From positions 160,435-224,434 of the forward strand of contig JAHJPX010000008.1 of assembly GCA_018819515.1 (NCBI GenBank): a stretch of DNA of 64,000 nucleotides, in the 5' to 3' direction. Every line of letters starts with the position of its first letter. The first letter of the stretch is position 1. Under the pieces are notes generated by a model. The model was not told where the DNA came from, did not search any database, and was given only the letters and a program-made list of their open reading frames with translations. The stretch comes from Gammaproteobacteria bacterium (lineage in GTDB: Bacteria; Pseudomonadota; Gammaproteobacteria; Burkholderiales; Rhodocyclaceae). Below, one piece after another: positions 36,762 through 44,679 of the stretch. The translations under genes were made by a program, and so were the position numbers.

Positions 36762-37333
36762 GATCCATAGAATGGCAGCAGCGCAACGCGCACCTGGCCG
36801 AGCATCAGCAGCCCGACCTGCAACAGCAACAGCACCCCGAGTGGTGAAAGGTCGACACCGCCAATCGGCGGAATCACGCGCCGGAACGGGCGCAGCAGCG
36901 GTTCCGCCAGTTGCGCGAACAGTGGGGCAACGGGCGCATACGGGTTGATCCAGGACAGCAGGGCGGACACGATCACTACGGCCATGGCCAGATAGATGGC
37001 CAGACGCACTGTCTCGACCAAGCCCGCCATGATGGCGACACCGAAACCGGCCGCAGTCGCGCCACCGTGCATTCCGGAGATGCCGATCACCACGCTCATG
37101 AACAGTGCCTGCACCAGCCAGGCCAGCAGGAAACTGGCGAGATCGAGGCCGAACAGTCCCGGCACCAGCTTGCGCGCCGGCAACACCGCCCAGTCGGTCA
37201 GCGCGAGCACGAAGCGGCCGAGCGGATTGCGGAACGGAACGCGCGCCCATTGCATGGCGAAACGGGCGAGAAAGACGAACGCCAGCAGGTCGCTGACGGT
37301 GCCGACGACGAGCGTAAATATCGAAAGCAGCAT
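36758..37333 (-). CDS. yggT: YggT family membrane protein
   Basis: A 191-residue inner-membrane protein made of two similar halves, each with two or so hydrophobic helices. The marks are ALTDWAVLPARKLVPG and its counterpart AEPLLRPFRRVIPPIGGVDLSPL. YggT proteins have been linked to ion homeostasis and cell division, but the function is not established. It lies between proC (2-base gap) and yggU. Confidence 0.93.
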   Translation of the reverse strand: MLLSIFTLVVGTVSDLLAFVFLARFAMQWARVPFRNPLGRFVLALTDWAVLPARKLVPGLFGLDLASFLLAWLVQALFMSVVIGISGMHGGATAAGFGVAIMAGLVETVRLAIYLAMAVVIVSALLSWINPYAPVAPLFAQLAEPLLRPFRRVIPPIGGVDLSPLGVLLLLQVGLLMLGQVRVALLPFYGS

Positions 37334-37335
37334 GA

Positions 37336-38148
37336 TCAGCCCTTGCCCAACAGTTCGCCAAGCTCGCGTCCGCGCGCGGCGGCCGCATGAATGCCGCGGC
37401 GGATCGATTCGCCGACGCGGTCCGCATCGAACGATCTGAGCGCCGCTTCGGTCGTGCCACCTTTGGACGTAACACGCTCACGCAGCAGCCCGACGGGCTC
37501 GTCGCGACTTTCGGCCAGGCGGGTCGCGCCGAGAAAGGTCTCGATCGCCAGTTGCCGCGCCGCCTCGACGTTGAAACCGAGTTCACGCGCTGCAGCTTCG
37601 AGCGCTTCGATGAAGTAGAAGACATAGGCGGGCCCGCTGCCGGAGACCGCGGTAACGGCGTCCATCTGCGACTCGTCGTCGATCCACAGCGTGCGACCGA
37701 CGGCGCCGAGGATTTTTTCGGTCGTCTGGCGGCCTTCTTCGGATACGCCGGGGTCGGCGCACAACGCGGTAATGCCTTCACCGATCAGCGCCGGAGTGTT
37801 GGGCATCGTGCGCACCACCCGGCGGTGGTTGCCCAGCCAGCGCGACAGGTCGGCGAGCCGCAGGCCGGCGGCAATGCTGATGACGAGCTGATCGCGCAGC
37901 TTGCCGGCCAGCGGCGCAACGGCCTCGCGCATGTTTTGCGGCTTGACGGCCAACACGATCACTTCGCAATTCAGCGCTGCCGCGTCGATGGCCGGCGCAC
38001 AGCGCACGCCGAACTCCTCCGTCAGCCGCGCGCGCGCCGGTGCCGACGGTTCGACCACCTGCGTGGCCGCCGCGGAAAAGCCCTTCTTTTTCATCCCGCC
38101 GATGAGGGCGACCGCCATGTTGCCGCCGCCGATGAATGTGGTCTTCAT
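37336..38148 (-). CDS. proC: pyrroline-5-carboxylate reductase
   Basis: Final step of proline synthesis, reducing pyrroline-5-carboxylate with NAD(P)H. The 270 residues show the dinucleotide-binding start FIGGGNMAVALIGGM, VLAVKPQNM and the C-terminal signature AVSGSGPAYVFYFIEA and TSKGGTTEAAL. It overlaps yggS by 4 bases. Confidence 0.96.
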   Translation of the reverse strand: MKTTFIGGGNMAVALIGGMKKKGFSAAATQVVEPSAPARARLTEEFGVRCAPAIDAAALNCEVIVLAVKPQNMREAVAPLAGKLRDQLVISIAAGLRLADLSRWLGNHRRVVRTMPNTPALIGEGITALCADPGVSEEGRQTTEKILGAVGRTLWIDDESQMDAVTAVSGSGPAYVFYFIEALEAAARELGFNVEAARQLAIETFLGATRLAESRDEPVGLLRERVTSKGGTTEAALRSFDADRVGESIRRGIHAAAARGRELGELLGKG

Positions 38149-38834
38149 ATCTTCGCTCTTTCACCAAAAATCGCCGTGCCCACCCGCACGATGGTCGCAC
38201 CCGCCATGATGGCAGCTTCCAGGTCGTCCGACATGCCCATGGACAGCGTATCGAGTTGCATGCCCGCAGCGTTCAGCCGGTCGCGCAGGGCGCGCAGTTC
38301 GCCGAAGCGGCGTACCGCTACGGCTGACTCTGGCGCGGGTTCCGGTATCGCCATCAGCCCGCGCAACCGCAGGTTCGGCAGCGCCGCTACGGCCCGACAC
38401 AACTCGAGCGCCTCGTCGGCCGTGCAGCCGCTCTTGCTTTCCTCGCCGCTCACGTTCACCTGCACGCAGACCTGCAGTGGCGGGATGCCGGCCGGCCGCT
38501 GCGCCGAGAGCCGTTCCGCGAGCTTCAAACGATCGATGCTATGCACCCAGGCGAAGGTCTCCGCCACCGGCCGCGTCTTATTGCTTTGCAGCGGGCCGAT
38601 GAAATGCCATTCGAGCGCGAGGTCGGCCAGCGTCGTCGCCTTGGCGGCCGCTTCCTGAACGTAGTTTTCGCCAAATGCGCGCTGGCCGGCCGCCGCGGCC
38701 TGCCGCACCGACTCGGCCGGCCAGGTCTTCGACACGGCCAGCAGCATCACCTCACCCGGATCGCGCCCGGCCGCTTTGGCGGCGGCAACGATGCGTGACT
38801 TAACGGCTTGCAAGTTGGCGGAGATTGTTGTCAT
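38145..38834 (-). CDS. yggS: pyridoxal phosphate homeostasis protein (YggS/PLPBP)
   Basis: A 229-residue PLP-binding protein without known enzymatic activity that maintains vitamin B6 balance. LLAVSKTW contains the PLP lysine, and GENYVQEAAAKA, WHFIGPLQSNK and LSMGMSDDLEAAI are typical. Copy 8 of the 24-bp motif at 38309-38332 encodes ESAVAVRR in a fourth kind of frame. It heads the operon with proC-yggT-yggU and is divergent from pilT across 54 bases. Confidence 0.95.
   Translation of the reverse strand: MTTISANLQAVKSRIVAAAKAAGRDPGEVMLLAVSKTWPAESVRQAAAAGQRAFGENYVQEAAAKATTLADLALEWHFIGPLQSNKTRPVAETFAWVHSIDRLKLAERLSAQRPAGIPPLQVCVQVNVSGEESKSGCTADEALELCRAVAALPNLRLRGLMAIPEPAPESAVAVRRFGELRALRDRLNAAGMQLDTLSMGMSDDLEAAIMAGATIVRVGTAIFGERAKI
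38309..38332 (-). repeat. dispersed 24-bp motif, copy 8 (inside yggS)
   Basis: Minus-strand copy matching at 21 of 24 positions, the least conserved of the 14 accepted. It encodes ESAVAVRR in sense with yggS. Confidence 0.75.
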
Positions 38835-38855
38835 ATATCAACTTGATAGTATATC
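38828..38855 (+). promoter_or_regulatory. candidate pilT promoter with a palindrome in the spacer
   Basis: TTGTCA (38828-38833), a 16-base spacer and TATATC (38850-38855) form a possible promoter reading toward pilT. It overlaps the start codon of the divergent yggS. The spacer holds the perfect dyad ATCAA-C-TTGAT (38837-38847), which could be an operator or chance. Confidence 0.3.
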
Positions 38856-38888
38856 GAAGCCTGCCATTCGTTCCCGGAACCCTAACTC

Positions 38889-39935
38889 ATGGATATCACC
38901 GAGCTGCTCGCCTTCGGCGTCAAGAACAAAGCTTCCGACCTGCACCTGTCTTCCGGCCTCCCGCCAATGATTCGCGTCCATGGCGACGTGCGCCGCATCA
39001 ACCTGCCGCCCATGGAACACAAGGACGTGCACGCGATGGTGTACGACATCATGAACGACAACCAGCGCAAGCACTATGAAGAAACGCTGGAATGCGACTT
39101 TTCGTTCGAGGTGCCCAATCTGGCGCGCTTCCGCGTCAACGCTTTCGTCCAGCACCGCGGCGCCGGCGTCGTCTTCCGGACCATTCCGAGCAAGGTACTG
39201 ACGCTTGAGCAGCTCGACGCGCCGAAGATCTTCAAGGAGATCGCCAGCCAGCCGCGCGGCATCGTCCTGGTCACAGGCCCGACGGGCTCCGGCAAGTCGA
39301 CGACGCTAGCAGCGATGATGGACGAGGTGAACGAGAACCAGTATGCACACATCCTCTCGGTCGAGGACCCGATCGAATTCGTGCACGAATCGAAGAAATG
39401 CCTGATCAACCAGCGTGAAGTCGGCCCGCACACGCTGTCGTTCGCCAACGCGCTGCGCTCGGCCCTGCGCGAGGACCCGGATGTGATCCTGGTCGGCGAA
39501 ATGCGCGACTTGGAAACCATCCGCCTGGCGATGACCGCCGCCGAAACTGGTCATCTGGTATTCGCCACACTGCATACATCGTCAGCCGCCAAAACGGTGG
39601 ACCGGATCGTGGACGTGTTTCCCGCCGCGGAAAAAGACATGGTGCGGGCGATGCTCTCAGAAAGCTTGCGCGCCGTCATCTCGCAGACGCTGCTGAAGAC
39701 CAAAGACGGCAATGGTCGAGTCGCCGCGCACGAAATCATGATCGGCACCCCGGCCATCCGCAACCTGATCCGCGAAAACAAGATCGCCCAGATGTACTCG
39801 GCAATCCAGACCGGGCAAAGCATGGGCATGCAGACGCTGGACCAGAATTTGCAGGATCTCGTACGCCGGAACATCGTCTCGGCGGCCGAGGCCCGCTTGC
39901 GCGCCGCCAACAAGGATAGCTTCCCGGGAGCATAA
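38889..39935 (+). CDS. pilT: type IV pilus retraction ATPase PilT
   Basis: Hexameric ATPase that depolymerises pili, powering twitching and DNA uptake. The 348-residue length is typical. Walker A is GPTGSGKSTT; the Asp-box and Walker B follow (ILSVEDPIEF, LREDPDVILVGEMRD) with the His-box TGHLVFATLHT. C-terminal retraction segments (AHEIMIGTPAIRNLIRENK) are present. It lies 6 bases upstream of pilU. Confidence 0.97.
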   Translation: MDITELLAFGVKNKASDLHLSSGLPPMIRVHGDVRRINLPPMEHKDVHAMVYDIMNDNQRKHYEETLECDFSFEVPNLARFRVNAFVQHRGAGVVFRTIPSKVLTLEQLDAPKIFKEIASQPRGIVLVTGPTGSGKSTTLAAMMDEVNENQYAHILSVEDPIEFVHESKKCLINQREVGPHTLSFANALRSALREDPDVILVGEMRDLETIRLAMTAAETGHLVFATLHTSSAAKTVDRIVDVFPAAEKDMVRAMLSESLRAVISQTLLKTKDGNGRVAAHEIMIGTPAIRNLIRENKIAQMYSAIQTGQSMGMQTLDQNLQDLVRRNIVSAAEARLRAANKDSFPGA

Positions 39936-39941
39936 GCGATC

Positions 39942-41078
39942 ATGGAAAGAGACGAAGGCCTGAAGTTCATGTATCAACTTCTCACCATGATGGTGCAGAA
40001 GAAGGGTTCGGACTTGTTCATCACCGCCGGCTTCCCGCCGGCGATCAAGGTCGACGGCCGGGTCACGCCGGCCACGACGCAGGTGCTCACGGCCCAGCAC
40101 ACGCTGGAACTGGCCCGCGCCATCATGAACGACAAGCAGGCCGCCGAATTCGAGGCGACCAAGGAATGCAACTTCGCCATCAACCCGTCGGGTATCGGCC
40201 GCTTCCGCTGCAATGCCTTCATCCAGCAGAACCGCACCGGACTCGTGCTGCGGACCATCAACACCAAGATTCCGACCTTCGACGAACTCAAGCTTTCGCC
40301 AGTGCTCAAGGATATCGCCATGACCAAGCGCGGCCTGGTGCTGTTCGTCGGTGGCACCGGCTGCGGCAAGTCGACTTCGCTGGCGACCATGGTCGGCTTC
40401 CGCAACGAGAACAGCTACGGCCACATCATCACCGTCGAAGACCCGATCGAATACGTGCACGAGCATCGCAACTGCATCGTCACGCAGCGGGAGATCGGCG
40501 TCGACACCGAGGATTGGGAGACGGCGCTGAAGAACACCCTGCGCCAGGCGCCCGACGTCATCATGATCGGCGAAATCCGCGATCGCGAAACCATGGAACA
40601 CGCCATCGCCTTCGCCGAAACCGGCCACCTGTGCATGGGTTCGCTGCACGCCAACTCCACCAACCAGGCGCTCGACCGCATCGTCAACTTCTTCCCCGAG
40701 GACAAGCGCGACCAGTTGCTGATGGACCTGTCGCTCAACACGCGCGCCTTCGTCTCGCAGCGCCTGATCCCCAAGCGCGACGGCAAGGGCCGCATCGCCG
40801 CCATGGAAATCATGCTCAATTCGCCGCTGATTTCCGACCTGATCTTCAAGGGGAACGTCGGCGAGATCAAGGAAATCATGAAGAAGTCGCGCGAGCTCGG
40901 CATGCAGACTTTCGACCAGTCGCTGTTCGACCTCTACGAGAACGGCGAGATCAGCTACGAGGACGCGCTGCGCAACGCCGACTCGGTCAACGACCTGCGC
41001 CTGCAGATCAAACTGCACGGCAAGGAAGCCTCCGACCGCGACCTGACCGCCGGAATCAAGCATCTTGATATCGTTTGA
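39942..41078 (+). CDS. pilU: PilT-like ATPase PilU
   Basis: A 378-residue accessory retraction ATPase that assists PilT. The Walker A variant GGTGCGKSTS, IITVEDPIEYVHEH, LRQAPDVIMIGEIRD and TGHLCMGSLHANSTNQ are PilU-like. Without a PilT partner PilU is poorly active in other species. Its stop codon lies in a large hairpin (41064-41102). Confidence 0.96.
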   Translation: MERDEGLKFMYQLLTMMVQKKGSDLFITAGFPPAIKVDGRVTPATTQVLTAQHTLELARAIMNDKQAAEFEATKECNFAINPSGIGRFRCNAFIQQNRTGLVLRTINTKIPTFDELKLSPVLKDIAMTKRGLVLFVGGTGCGKSTSLATMVGFRNENSYGHIITVEDPIEYVHEHRNCIVTQREIGVDTEDWETALKNTLRQAPDVIMIGEIRDRETMEHAIAFAETGHLCMGSLHANSTNQALDRIVNFFPEDKRDQLLMDLSLNTRAFVSQRLIPKRDGKGRIAAMEIMLNSPLISDLIFKGNVGEIKEIMKKSRELGMQTFDQSLFDLYENGEISYEDALRNADSVNDLRLQIKLHGKEASDRDLTAGIKHLDIV

Positions 41079-41102
41079 GCCATTGGCTCGCACAATATCA
41101 AG
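41064..41102 (+). terminator. symmetric hairpin over the pilU stop (possible terminator)
   Basis: CTTGATAT (41064-41071) pairs with ATATCAAG (41095-41102), and inside them GAGCC (41077-41081) pairs with GGCTC (41085-41089) around loop ATT, separated by matching 5-base internal loops. No T-run follows, so termination is uncertain. It spans the TGA at 41076-41078. Confidence 0.45.
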
Positions 41103-41187
41103 CAAGCTCGAATTATTGGCCCACCACCCCCAACCCCGCCTCAAGGTGGAGCGACTGTCTTGAGGTCCGCGAAGCGGCCCTGTTGGG

Positions 41188-42339
41188 TTACCGGTTGCTG
41201 CCGGCGACCATGCGGAAGCCGTAGAGCCGGCATTCCAGCGGACCGTTGTAAAGCGGAATCTTGCGCATCGGCTTGAGGCCGACCAGCTTCGGCAGGCGCG
41301 TGTCGGCGGAGAGGAACCAGCAATCCCAACCGGCGAAGTTTCGTTTCAGCGCTGCGCCGAGTTTGGGATAGAACGCCGCCAGTTCGTCCAGCTCACCCAG
41401 CCGTTCGCCGTAGGGCGGGTTGCAGACCAGCACACCCGTCGGCGCCGGCGCGCTGCGTGTCAGCAGGTCGGCGCATTCCACGGTGACGAGATCGTCGAAG
41501 CCGGCATGGGCGAGGTTTTGCTGCGCGCGCGCGACGGCGTCGGCCGAGCTGTCCGAGCCCCAGATGGGCAATTCGTCCGCGACCCGGCGTGCCGCCACGG
41601 CTGACTTTTGCACTTCGCGCCACAGTTCGGGCTGAAAGGTCATCAAGCGTTCGAAGCCGAACTCGCCCGGCTCGCGGTTCATGCCCGGCGGATCGGCGAG
41701 GCTCATCTGCGCAGCTTCGAGCAGAAAGGTGCCGGAGCCGCACATCGGGTCGAGCAGCGGCGTGCCCGGCTGCCAGCCCGTGAGCCGGAGAATTCCGGCC
41801 GCGAGGTTTTCCTTCAGCGGCGCCTCGACCTTGGCGATCTTGTGGCCGCGCTGCCAGAGCGGCTCGCCGGAGGTGTCGAGATAGAGCGTGGCGCGATGGT
41901 CGGTGAGGAAGAGATGGATGCGCACGTCCGGCGACCTGGTGTCGACGTTCGGTCGCTGGCCGGTGGCGTCGCGAAAGACGTCGCAAACCGCATCCTTGAC
42001 ACGCAGGGTGACGAACTCCAGGCTTTTCACCCTGGCGCGCTGGGCGGTGACGTAGATGCGGATGCTGCGCTCGACGGCGAAGCGGCGCGGCCAATCGACG
42101 CTGCGCGCCAGCTTGTAGATGTCGTCCTCGCTGTGATAGTCAGCCATGGCGAGACGCCACAGCACGCGCGTGGCGATGTGCGATTCGAGATTGACCCGGT
42201 AGCAGCAGGCGAGATCGCCGGCGAACTCGACGCCGCCCGGCACCTGTTTGACGTCGGTGGCACCGGCCGCCGTGACGTCCTCAGCGAGCAGTTCCTCCAG
42301 CCCGCGCGGGCAGGGCGAAAAGAAGTGCTGGCGAATCAA
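41188..42339 (-). CDS. THUMP-domain class I SAM RNA methyltransferase (RlmL-like)
   Basis: A 383-residue RNA methyltransferase of the RlmL N-half/YpsC type. The start MIRQHFFSPCPRGLEELL leads into a THUMP RNA-binding region, then the Rossmann methyltransferase: LLDPMCGSGTFLLEAA (SAM motif I) and LVCNPPYGERLGE (NPPY, typical of N2-guanine or N6-adenine methylation). E. coli RlmL is fused to RlmK (702 residues); here only this half is present. TTG 42339 overlaps the hemJ stop as TTGA. It contains two copies of the 24-bp motif (41586-41609 and 42135-42158), encoding KSAVAARR and RLAMADY. Confidence 0.87.
   Translation of the reverse strand: MIRQHFFSPCPRGLEELLAEDVTAAGATDVKQVPGGVEFAGDLACCYRVNLESHIATRVLWRLAMADYHSEDDIYKLARSVDWPRRFAVERSIRIYVTAQRARVKSLEFVTLRVKDAVCDVFRDATGQRPNVDTRSPDVRIHLFLTDHRATLYLDTSGEPLWQRGHKIAKVEAPLKENLAAGILRLTGWQPGTPLLDPMCGSGTFLLEAAQMSLADPPGMNREPGEFGFERLMTFQPELWREVQKSAVAARRVADELPIWGSDSSADAVARAQQNLAHAGFDDLVTVECADLLTRSAPAPTGVLVCNPPYGERLGELDELAAFYPKLGAALKRNFAGWDCWFLSADTRLPKLVGLKPMRKIPLYNGPLECRLYGFRMVAGSNR
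41586..41609 (-). repeat. dispersed 24-bp motif, copy 9 (inside THUMP methyltransferase)
   Basis: Minus-strand copy, consensus throughout with loop triplet GCA. It encodes KSAVAARR in the gene's sense. Confidence 0.9.
42135..42158 (+). repeat. dispersed 24-bp motif, copy 10 (inside THUMP methyltransferase)
   Basis: Plus-strand copy, antisense to the gene, with T at position 3, A at 12 and G at 19. It is read as RLAMADY. With copy 9 it forms an outward-facing pair within one gene. Confidence 0.85.
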
Positions 42340-42761
42340 AACGGCTTCAGCACGGCGAGGAGCACGATCGCCAGCAGCAGCAGCACCGGCCCTTCGTTGA
42401 AGAAGCGGTACCAGACATGCGAACGCTTGTTCGCACCGGCCGCGAAGTCCTTCAGCAGCTTGCCGCAGTAGAAGTGGTAGCCGAGCAATACCGCGACCAG
42501 CGTCGTCTTGACGTGCAGCCAGCCGCCGCTGAAGAGGTCGAAGCCCAGCCACAGCCAGAGGCCGAAGGCGACCGCCAGCAGGCCGATGGGCGTGACGAAC
42601 TTGTATAGCTTCCGCGCCATCAGCAGCAGGCGTTCGCGCTCGGCGGCGTTTTCGGCCGGCACCATGGCGAGGTTGACGAAGATGCGCGGCAAGTAGAACA
42701 GGCCGGCAAACCAGCTGACGAAAAAGAAGATATGAAAGGCTTTTACCCAGAGCCAGAGCAT
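42336..42761 (-). CDS. hemJ: protoporphyrinogen oxidase HemJ
   Basis: A 141-residue membrane protein with about four helices. LWVKAFHIFFFVSWFAGLFYLPRIFV (shown in part) and LHVKTTLVAVLLGYHF carry the histidine and lysine positions conserved in HemJ, which oxidises protoporphyrinogen IX late in haem synthesis. It overlaps the downstream methyltransferase by 4 bases and follows the epimerase gene with a 2-base gap. hemL is the other haem gene in the window. Confidence 0.87.
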   Translation of the reverse strand: MLWLWVKAFHIFFFVSWFAGLFYLPRIFVNLAMVPAENAAERERLLLMARKLYKFVTPIGLLAVAFGLWLWLGFDLFSGGWLHVKTTLVAVLLGYHFYCGKLLKDFAAGANKRSHVWYRFFNEGPVLLLLAIVLLAVLKPF

Positions 42762-42763
42762 TT

Positions 42764-43639
42764 TTATTTCTCCAAGGCGTCGGCGATGCCGGCGTCGACG
42801 GTGGCATGGCGGAACCGGAAACCCAGTTCCCGTTTCAGGCGGCGGTTGTCGAGCCGCCGCGACTCGTTCATGAAAGACAACTGCGCGGGCGACAGCCTAT
42901 TCGGCGTATCGCCACGGCTGACTTTTCTCGGGATGCGCGGCGGACGCGACAGGCCGAAGGCATCCGCCAGCTTGTCGAACCACTCGCCCATCGGCAGATC
43001 GGAATCGTCGCAGACGTTGTAGGCACGATTGGCACGCCCGCAGCCCAGCGCGGATATGCAGGCGCGTCCCAGATCCTCGGCATGGATGTGATTGGTGTGG
43101 ACGTCTTCCTCCGCTCGCCAGACCGGCAAGCCCTTGCGCAAGCGTTCGAGCGGCAGCCGGTCCGCCGCGTAGATGCCTGGGGCGCGCAGGATGCTGACCC
43201 GGCAATCGGACTCGCGGCCGAAGCGCCGCAATATCCGTTCGGCATCGACGCGCCGCTGCGCGCGCGCGGTCTGCGGCCGCAGGGGTCGCGTCTCGGAAAC
43301 CCTTTCGCCATCGCAATTCCCATACACGCCGCTGGTGCTAATGTAGACAAGACGCCGTGGTAGACTGCCCCGGCGCAATGCGGCAATCAGGCGCCGCGTG
43401 CGCGGGTCGCGGGTGCCGGCATCCGGTGGTGGCGCGCTGTGCAATACCGCATCGGCAAGGCCGGTCAGGCGCCGCAAGCTGTCGGGCCGGTCGAGGTCGC
43501 CGACGATCTGCGTCACGCCGCACGCCGCCAGCGACGGGTCACGCTGCCGCACCAGCGCATAGATGCGCCAGCGATGGGCCAGATCGGGGACAATACGGCG
43601 CAGCACGTCGCCGCAACCAACTATAAGCAGTCTTTGCAC
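42764..43639 (-). CDS. NAD(P)-dependent epimerase/dehydratase-like protein
   Basis: A 291-residue extended SDR. It starts with LLIVGCGDVLRRIVPDLA (dinucleotide loop, GxGxxxR-like), has the catalytic-type RRLVYISTSGVYGNCDG, HTNHIHAEDLGRAC and a C-terminal LSPAQLSFMNESRRLDNRRL typical of the YeeZ-like group. The substrate is unknown. Copy 11 of the 24-bp motif encodes KVSRGDTP between the fold and the C-terminal segment, where length varies in this family. Confidence 0.82.
   Translation of the reverse strand: MQRLLIVGCGDVLRRIVPDLAHRWRIYALVRQRDPSLAACGVTQIVGDLDRPDSLRRLTGLADAVLHSAPPPDAGTRDPRTRRLIAALRRGSLPRRLVYISTSGVYGNCDGERVSETRPLRPQTARAQRRVDAERILRRFGRESDCRVSILRAPGIYAADRLPLERLRKGLPVWRAEEDVHTNHIHAEDLGRACISALGCGRANRAYNVCDDSDLPMGEWFDKLADAFGLSRPPRIPRKVSRGDTPNRLSPAQLSFMNESRRLDNRRLKRELGFRFRHATVDAGIADALEK
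42903..42926 (-). repeat. dispersed 24-bp motif, copy 11 (inside epimerase gene)
   Basis: Minus-strand copy, consensus with loop triplet ATA. Encodes KVSRGDTP in sense. Third copy within 1.4 kb. Confidence 0.9.
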
Positions 43640-43653
43640 CGGACGATTATCGC

Positions 43654-44679
43654 ATGGCCCATACCGTCACCCTTCAGCCCAGCGGGCACTCATACACCGC
43701 AGCGGATGACGCCAGCCTCCTCCAGGCAGCGCTAGACGCTGGCCTGACGCTGCCCTACGGCTGCCGCAACGGTGCCTGCGGCGCCTGCAAGGGCAAGGTG
43801 GTGGATGGCTCGGTCGATCCCGGCGAAGCCCAGGAGAACGTACTGACAACTGACGACCGCGCCGAAGGTTTCGTCCTCACTTGCTGCGCCAAACCGCTGT
43901 CCGACCTCGTGCTGGAAGTGCATGAAGTCGTCGGCCTGGGCGACATCCCGGTCAAGATCATGCCCTGCCGCGTCCAGGAACTGCGCAAGGTCGCCGACGA
44001 CGTTATGGTGATGACGCTCAAGCTCCCCAGCAGCGAGCGCCTGCAATTCCTCGCCGGCCAGTACATCGAATTCATGCTCGCGGACGGCAAGCGCCGGGCC
44101 TTTTCGCTGGCCAATGCACCGCACGAGGACGACCTGCTGGAACTGCACATCCGGCACATCCCCGGCGGCAATTTCACCGCCCAGGTCTTCTCGACCCTGA
44201 AGGTCAAGGACATCCTGCGTTTTGAAGGCCCGCTCGGCAGTTTCCGCCTGCGCGAGGAATCGGACAAGCCGATGGTGATGGTCGCCGGCGGCACCGGTTT
44301 CGCGCCCATCAAGGCCTTGATCGAGCATGCCATCCACAACAACATCACACGGCCGATCGCGCTCTACTGGGGCGCCAAGAATCGGGCCGAGCTTTACATG
44401 CCGGATTTGCCGGAACAATGGGCGGCGGAACATCCGCATATCACCTATGTGCCCGTACTCTCCGAGCCGCTGCCGGGCGACGCCTGGACGGGCCGGATCG
44501 GTTTCGTGCATCTCGCCGTGCTCGAAGACTTCGCCGATCTATCCGGCCATCAAGCCTACGTCTGCGGCGCACCCGTGATGGTCGAGGCCGCGCAGCGCGA
44601 CTTCATCGCCCGCGGCCTGCCGGCCGACGAATTTTTCGCCGACATCTTTTCCTACGCTGCCAAGGCCGAGAAAAAATGA
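43654..44679 (+). CDS. 2Fe-2S ferredoxin/FAD-NAD(P) reductase fusion
   Basis: A 341-residue electron-transfer protein often annotated as CDP-6-deoxy-delta-3,4-glucoseen reductase in betaproteobacteria. The plant-type ferredoxin domain has cluster ligands C37, C42, C45 and C77 or C78. The FAD domain has FLAGQYIEFML and RAFSLANAPHE, and the NAD domain has MVAGGTGFAPIKAL and YVCGAPVMV. The name implies deoxysugar synthesis, but no sugar genes are nearby and the true partner is unknown. It overlaps the next HDOD gene by 4 bases. Confidence 0.9.
   Translation: MAHTVTLQPSGHSYTAADDASLLQAALDAGLTLPYGCRNGACGACKGKVVDGSVDPGEAQENVLTTDDRAEGFVLTCCAKPLSDLVLEVHEVVGLGDIPVKIMPCRVQELRKVADDVMVMTLKLPSSERLQFLAGQYIEFMLADGKRRAFSLANAPHEDDLLELHIRHIPGGNFTAQVFSTLKVKDILRFEGPLGSFRLREESDKPMVMVAGGTGFAPIKALIEHAIHNNITRPIALYWGAKNRAELYMPDLPEQWAAEHPHITYVPVLSEPLPGDAWTGRIGFVHLAVLEDFADLSGHQAYVCGAPVMVEAAQRDFIARGLPADEFFADIFSYAAKAEKK

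Noticed and set aside
41139..41165. CCTCAAG/CTTGAGG hairpin downstream of pilU
   Set aside because: 7-bp stem with a 13-base loop and no T-tract; too weak to call a terminator.
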